Assembly (NCBI GenBank): GCA_023484645.1
Contig: JAMCZZ010000034.1
Span: 1-7,159, forward strand
Length of the DNA stretch: 7,159 bases
Source of the DNA: Patescibacteria group bacterium
GTDB taxonomy: Bacteria; Patescibacteria; UBA1384; XYA2-FULL-43-10; 1-14-0-10-43-13
Direction: 5' to 3'
Part shown: one piece after another, positions 5,468-7,159 of the stretch
Numbering within the stretch: the stretch's first letter is position 1
Layout of the letters: every line of letters starts with the position of its first letter
Program-made: the position numbers and the translations under genes
Notes under the pieces: generated by a model
The model's input: the letters and a program-made list of their open reading frames with translations, nothing else
Told to the model about the DNA's origin: nothing
Databases searched by the model: none

Positions 5468-5899
5468 ATGAATACAAACAAAACAACCGTTGAAATGGAA
5501 GATGTGAAAATAAATGTAAAGTTGAAGATTTCAGCGTTGTGGATAGCGGTAATGTTTTTATATGCATATGTAGATATATTTTCATTGTTCAAGCCTGGAA
5601 CTATCGAAGGAATAATGGCAGGGAAAGTATTTGTCTTTCAGGTTAGTCAAATATTCCTGTTCTTAACTACTATATACATAGTTGTTCCGAGCATAATGGT
5701 TTTTCTATCTCTGGTATTGAAACCCAAAGTAAATCGTTGGACTAACATCATTGTAAGTATTTTTTATTTTGTGACCATGTTGGGTGCCTGTGTAGGAGAA
5801 ACTTGGGGTTATTATATTTTTGGCACTATTGTAGAAAGTTTACTATTATTTTTGATTATCTGGTACGCCTGGAAATGGCCTAAGTATGAAAATAAATAA
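5468..5899 (+). CDS. DUF6326-family four-helix membrane protein
   Basis: A 143-residue membrane protein with four hydrophobic segments, about 21-41, 57-84, 92-110 and 113-127. The sequence pattern, recalled from memory, fits DUF6326: VKLKISALWIAVMFLYAYVD (17-36), then FKPGTIEGIM, FQVSQ, PSIMVFLSLVLKPKVNRW (74-91) and ETWGYYIFGTIVE (111-123). The function of the family is unknown. Start 5468 is chosen for its SD; the frame also has ATGs at 5441 and 5456, and 5441 would overlap the upstream oxidoreductase gene by 11 bases. Its end overlaps the DUF4386 gene by 14 bases. The close packing suggests that the enzyme and both membrane proteins are made together. Confidence 0.82.
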   Translation: MNTNKTTVEMEDVKINVKLKISALWIAVMFLYAYVDIFSLFKPGTIEGIMAGKVFVFQVSQIFLFLTTIYIVVPSIMVFLSLVLKPKVNRWTNIIVSIFYFVTMLGACVGETWGYYIFGTIVESLLLFLIIWYAWKWPKYENK

Positions 5900-6518
5900 A
5901 TACAATAATAAAACAAAAGCAATCTTTGCAGGAGTATTTATACTTGTAGCCTATGGTGTTTTGGTGAGCGGGATAACCAGTTCCAAACCGCTGGTAATGA
6001 TTTCCGATGTTATTAGTGGGCTGGCAGTCATCGGTATTGCTGTGATTATGTTCCCATTTTTCAAAAGATCCAATAAAAAATTATCACTTAGCTATCTCTT
6101 GCTAAAAATTCTTGAGGGAACATTGATGATTACAGCGGGAATATTTTTCTTAAATAATTCGCTTCAGTTTATGCGTGACTGGATTTATAACGGGATACAT
6201 TTGTGTACCTTCATTATCAGTGGATTTGTTTTTTATTACCTGTTATATAAAACAAAACTAGTTCCTCAATTTATTTCTGTCTGGGGAGCTATAGCCATCC
6301 TCGCTTTGTTGGTAAAAACTGCATTTAAGATTGTCGGTCTTACCTATACTATGCTCGATGTCATGTTAATTTTAATTATTACCAATGAGATGTTCTTAGC
6401 AATATGGTTAATGGTCAAAGGATTCAATCCTACTGTAGTTGATTCCGTATCAATTAATACAAAAAGTAATATTGGAATTGAAAATTACTGGATAGTGAAG
6501 TCGGGGAGAAAATCCTGA
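5886..6518 (+). CDS. DUF4386-family six-helix membrane protein
   Basis: A 210-residue membrane protein with six hydrophobic segments, about 11-30, 38-58, 70-90, 100-120, 126-148 and 155-178. DUF4386 hallmarks are GLAVIGIAVIMFPFFKRSNK (45-64), LKILEGTLMITAGI (73-86), YYLLYKTKLVPQFISVWGAI (117-136) and NEMFLAIWLMVKGFNP (167-182). The function of the family is unknown. The gene starts inside the end of the DUF6326 gene, with a 14-base overlap in the +1 frame, which implies translational coupling; no good SD is seen. The polar tail (183-210) is longer than I expect for the family and has no motif I recognise. The stop is TGA. No terminator hairpin follows. Confidence 0.85.
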   Translation: MKINKYNNKTKAIFAGVFILVAYGVLVSGITSSKPLVMISDVISGLAVIGIAVIMFPFFKRSNKKLSLSYLLLKILEGTLMITAGIFFLNNSLQFMRDWIYNGIHLCTFIISGFVFYYLLYKTKLVPQFISVWGAIAILALLVKTAFKIVGLTYTMLDVMLILIITNEMFLAIWLMVKGFNPTVVDSVSINTKSNIGIENYWIVKSGRKS

Positions 6519-6546
6519 TCCCACAGCAAAAAGAGGAAGCTAGTTG

Positions 6547-6552
6547 TATAAT
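6547..6552 (+). promoter_or_regulatory. -10 box of the broken conserved gene, leaderless spacing
   Basis: TTGTATAAT contains a perfect TATAAT at 6547-6552, and six bases separate it from ATG 6559. The transcript would start on the ATG itself. No SD or good -35 box is visible. The promoter appears intact even though the gene behind it is broken. Confidence 0.5.
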
Positions 6553-6558
6553 AAATTT

Positions 6559-7044
6559 ATGACAGATTTAAAGGTAAAATCGACTGGGTGTTGTGAACCG
6601 TTTGACCCGAAGCCGTGGGAAGACAAGTAAATTGTCTGGAAAGATAAAATTTTTGTCAAAGACCACGTTACAAGTTTTCTTCATATTCCTCTAAATATGG
6701 GAAAGAAAATTACCAAAAATATGGAGCTAATCGAAAAAGCTAAGGCTAAATCAGAATATCAGCTGATGTTATCGGATGAAAAATCACTTTGGGGATCTGA
6801 TATTTATATAGATGTAGCAAAAGATGTACCGGGAGCAGAAATGTCAAAAATTTCTGGAACATTCCTTACAAAAGTTTTTGAAGGACCATATAAAGACGCC
6901 GGCAAATGGGCAAAAGAAATGCAGGAGTATATTAAAAGTAAAAACAAAGAATTAAAAAAACTCTATTTTTCTTACACCACTTGTCCAAAGTGCGCTAAAA
7001 CCTACGGCAAAAACTACGTCGTCCTCTTCGCCCAAATTAATTAA
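6559..7044 (+). pseudogene. Conserved protein interrupted by one in-frame TAA (family often labelled hydrolase)
   Basis: The frame from ATG 6559 would give 161 residues but has one TAA at codon 24 (6628-6630). Both sides fit one family: STGCCEPFDPKPWEDK before the stop; IVWKDKIFVKDHVTSFLHIP, LSDEKSLWGSDIYIDV, TKVFEGPYKD and YTTCPKCAKTYGKNYV after it. From memory, relatives read ...WDGKxLVWKDKLF..., often with an acidic or polar residue at the stop. A single GAA-to-TAA change would explain the break. Database members are often named hydrolase with no experimental support. The GPY segment and closing beta-strand pattern resemble GyrI-like ligand-binding domains, which is inference. An open frame from ATG 6697 (115 residues) survives but has no SD. 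The gene may be dead, restarted internally, or miscalled at one base. Confidence 0.75.
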
Positions 7045-7118
7045 CATTTTAACCTCACTTACCAATCATTTACAAAATCTTTGTCTGATTCTTAATTTAT
7101 TTCTGTAACATACACCAT

Positions 7119-7159
7119 ATGTTAAATTTTAATAGCTTATTATTATTTTCTGAAGATCC
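7119..7159 (+). CDS. Possible N-terminus of a VOC/glyoxalase-fold protein (partial)
   Basis: From ATG 7119 the frame stays open to the window edge and reads MLNFNSLLLFSED. This resembles the first beta-strand of vicinal oxygen chelate proteins, which often start with a form like LNSVLLFSENP. A weak -10-like TAACAT (7106-7111) lies seven bases before the ATG, similar to the leaderless layout elsewhere in the window. With only 13 codons visible, the call is tentative. Confidence 0.35.
   Translation, partial: MLNFNSLLLFSED

Noticed and set aside
7041..7125. TTAACAT / ATGTTAA pair as a terminator after the broken gene
   Set aside because: The arms are only 7 bp, AT-rich and about 70 bases apart, with no stable structure between them.
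1..7159. CRISPR arrays, transposases, toxin-antitoxin or phage genes
   Set aside because: No regularly spaced repeats, terminal inverted repeats or matching protein motifs were seen on either strand.

Overview
This 7.16-kb AT-rich window looks like a compact bacterial chromosome segment. It suits a Candidatus Patescibacteria/CPR genome, perhaps the Microgenomates group, but no marker gene here proves that. The reasons are short intergenic gaps, a divergent HflX, a small GIY-YIG protein, a fused MgtC/DUF4010 membrane protein, and several genes whose start codon directly follows a -10 box with no Shine-Dalgarno (SD) site. TGA and TAA both end genes cleanly, so the ordinary bacterial code applies.

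The left part (1-3581) holds the tail of an unidentified gene, then hflX five bases later on the same strand. Next come a convergent MgtC/DUF4010 membrane protein and a GIY-YIG protein on the minus strand. A family 1 uracil-DNA glycosylase is transcribed divergently from the GIY-YIG gene through a symmetric promoter pair.

The middle part (3582-4410) holds a minus-strand cupin with a good SD site, a palindrome and a seven-codon SD-led micro-ORF upstream of it, and a tRNA-Gln(UUG) gene. The 3' end of that tRNA runs straight into a roughly 30-base sequence resembling the 3' terminus of 23S rRNA. A possible tRNA D-arm fragment follows. This patchwork looks like a recombination or insertion junction.

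The right part (4411-7159) holds a tightly packed operon of an NAD(P)-dependent zinc-independent alcohol dehydrogenase/quinone oxidoreductase-like enzyme, a DUF6326 membrane protein and a DUF4386 membrane protein, with overlapping or nearly abutting reading frames. A small conserved gene follows, broken by one in-frame TAA. The window ends in what may be the first codons of a VOC/glyoxalase-fold gene.

The most notable observations are the tRNA/23S junction, the single-stop broken gene, and the recurring GTATAAT-6-to-9-bases-ATG arrangement that suggests leaderless transcripts. I found no CRISPR array, transposase or clear defence system, and nothing I can defend as a wholly new system.
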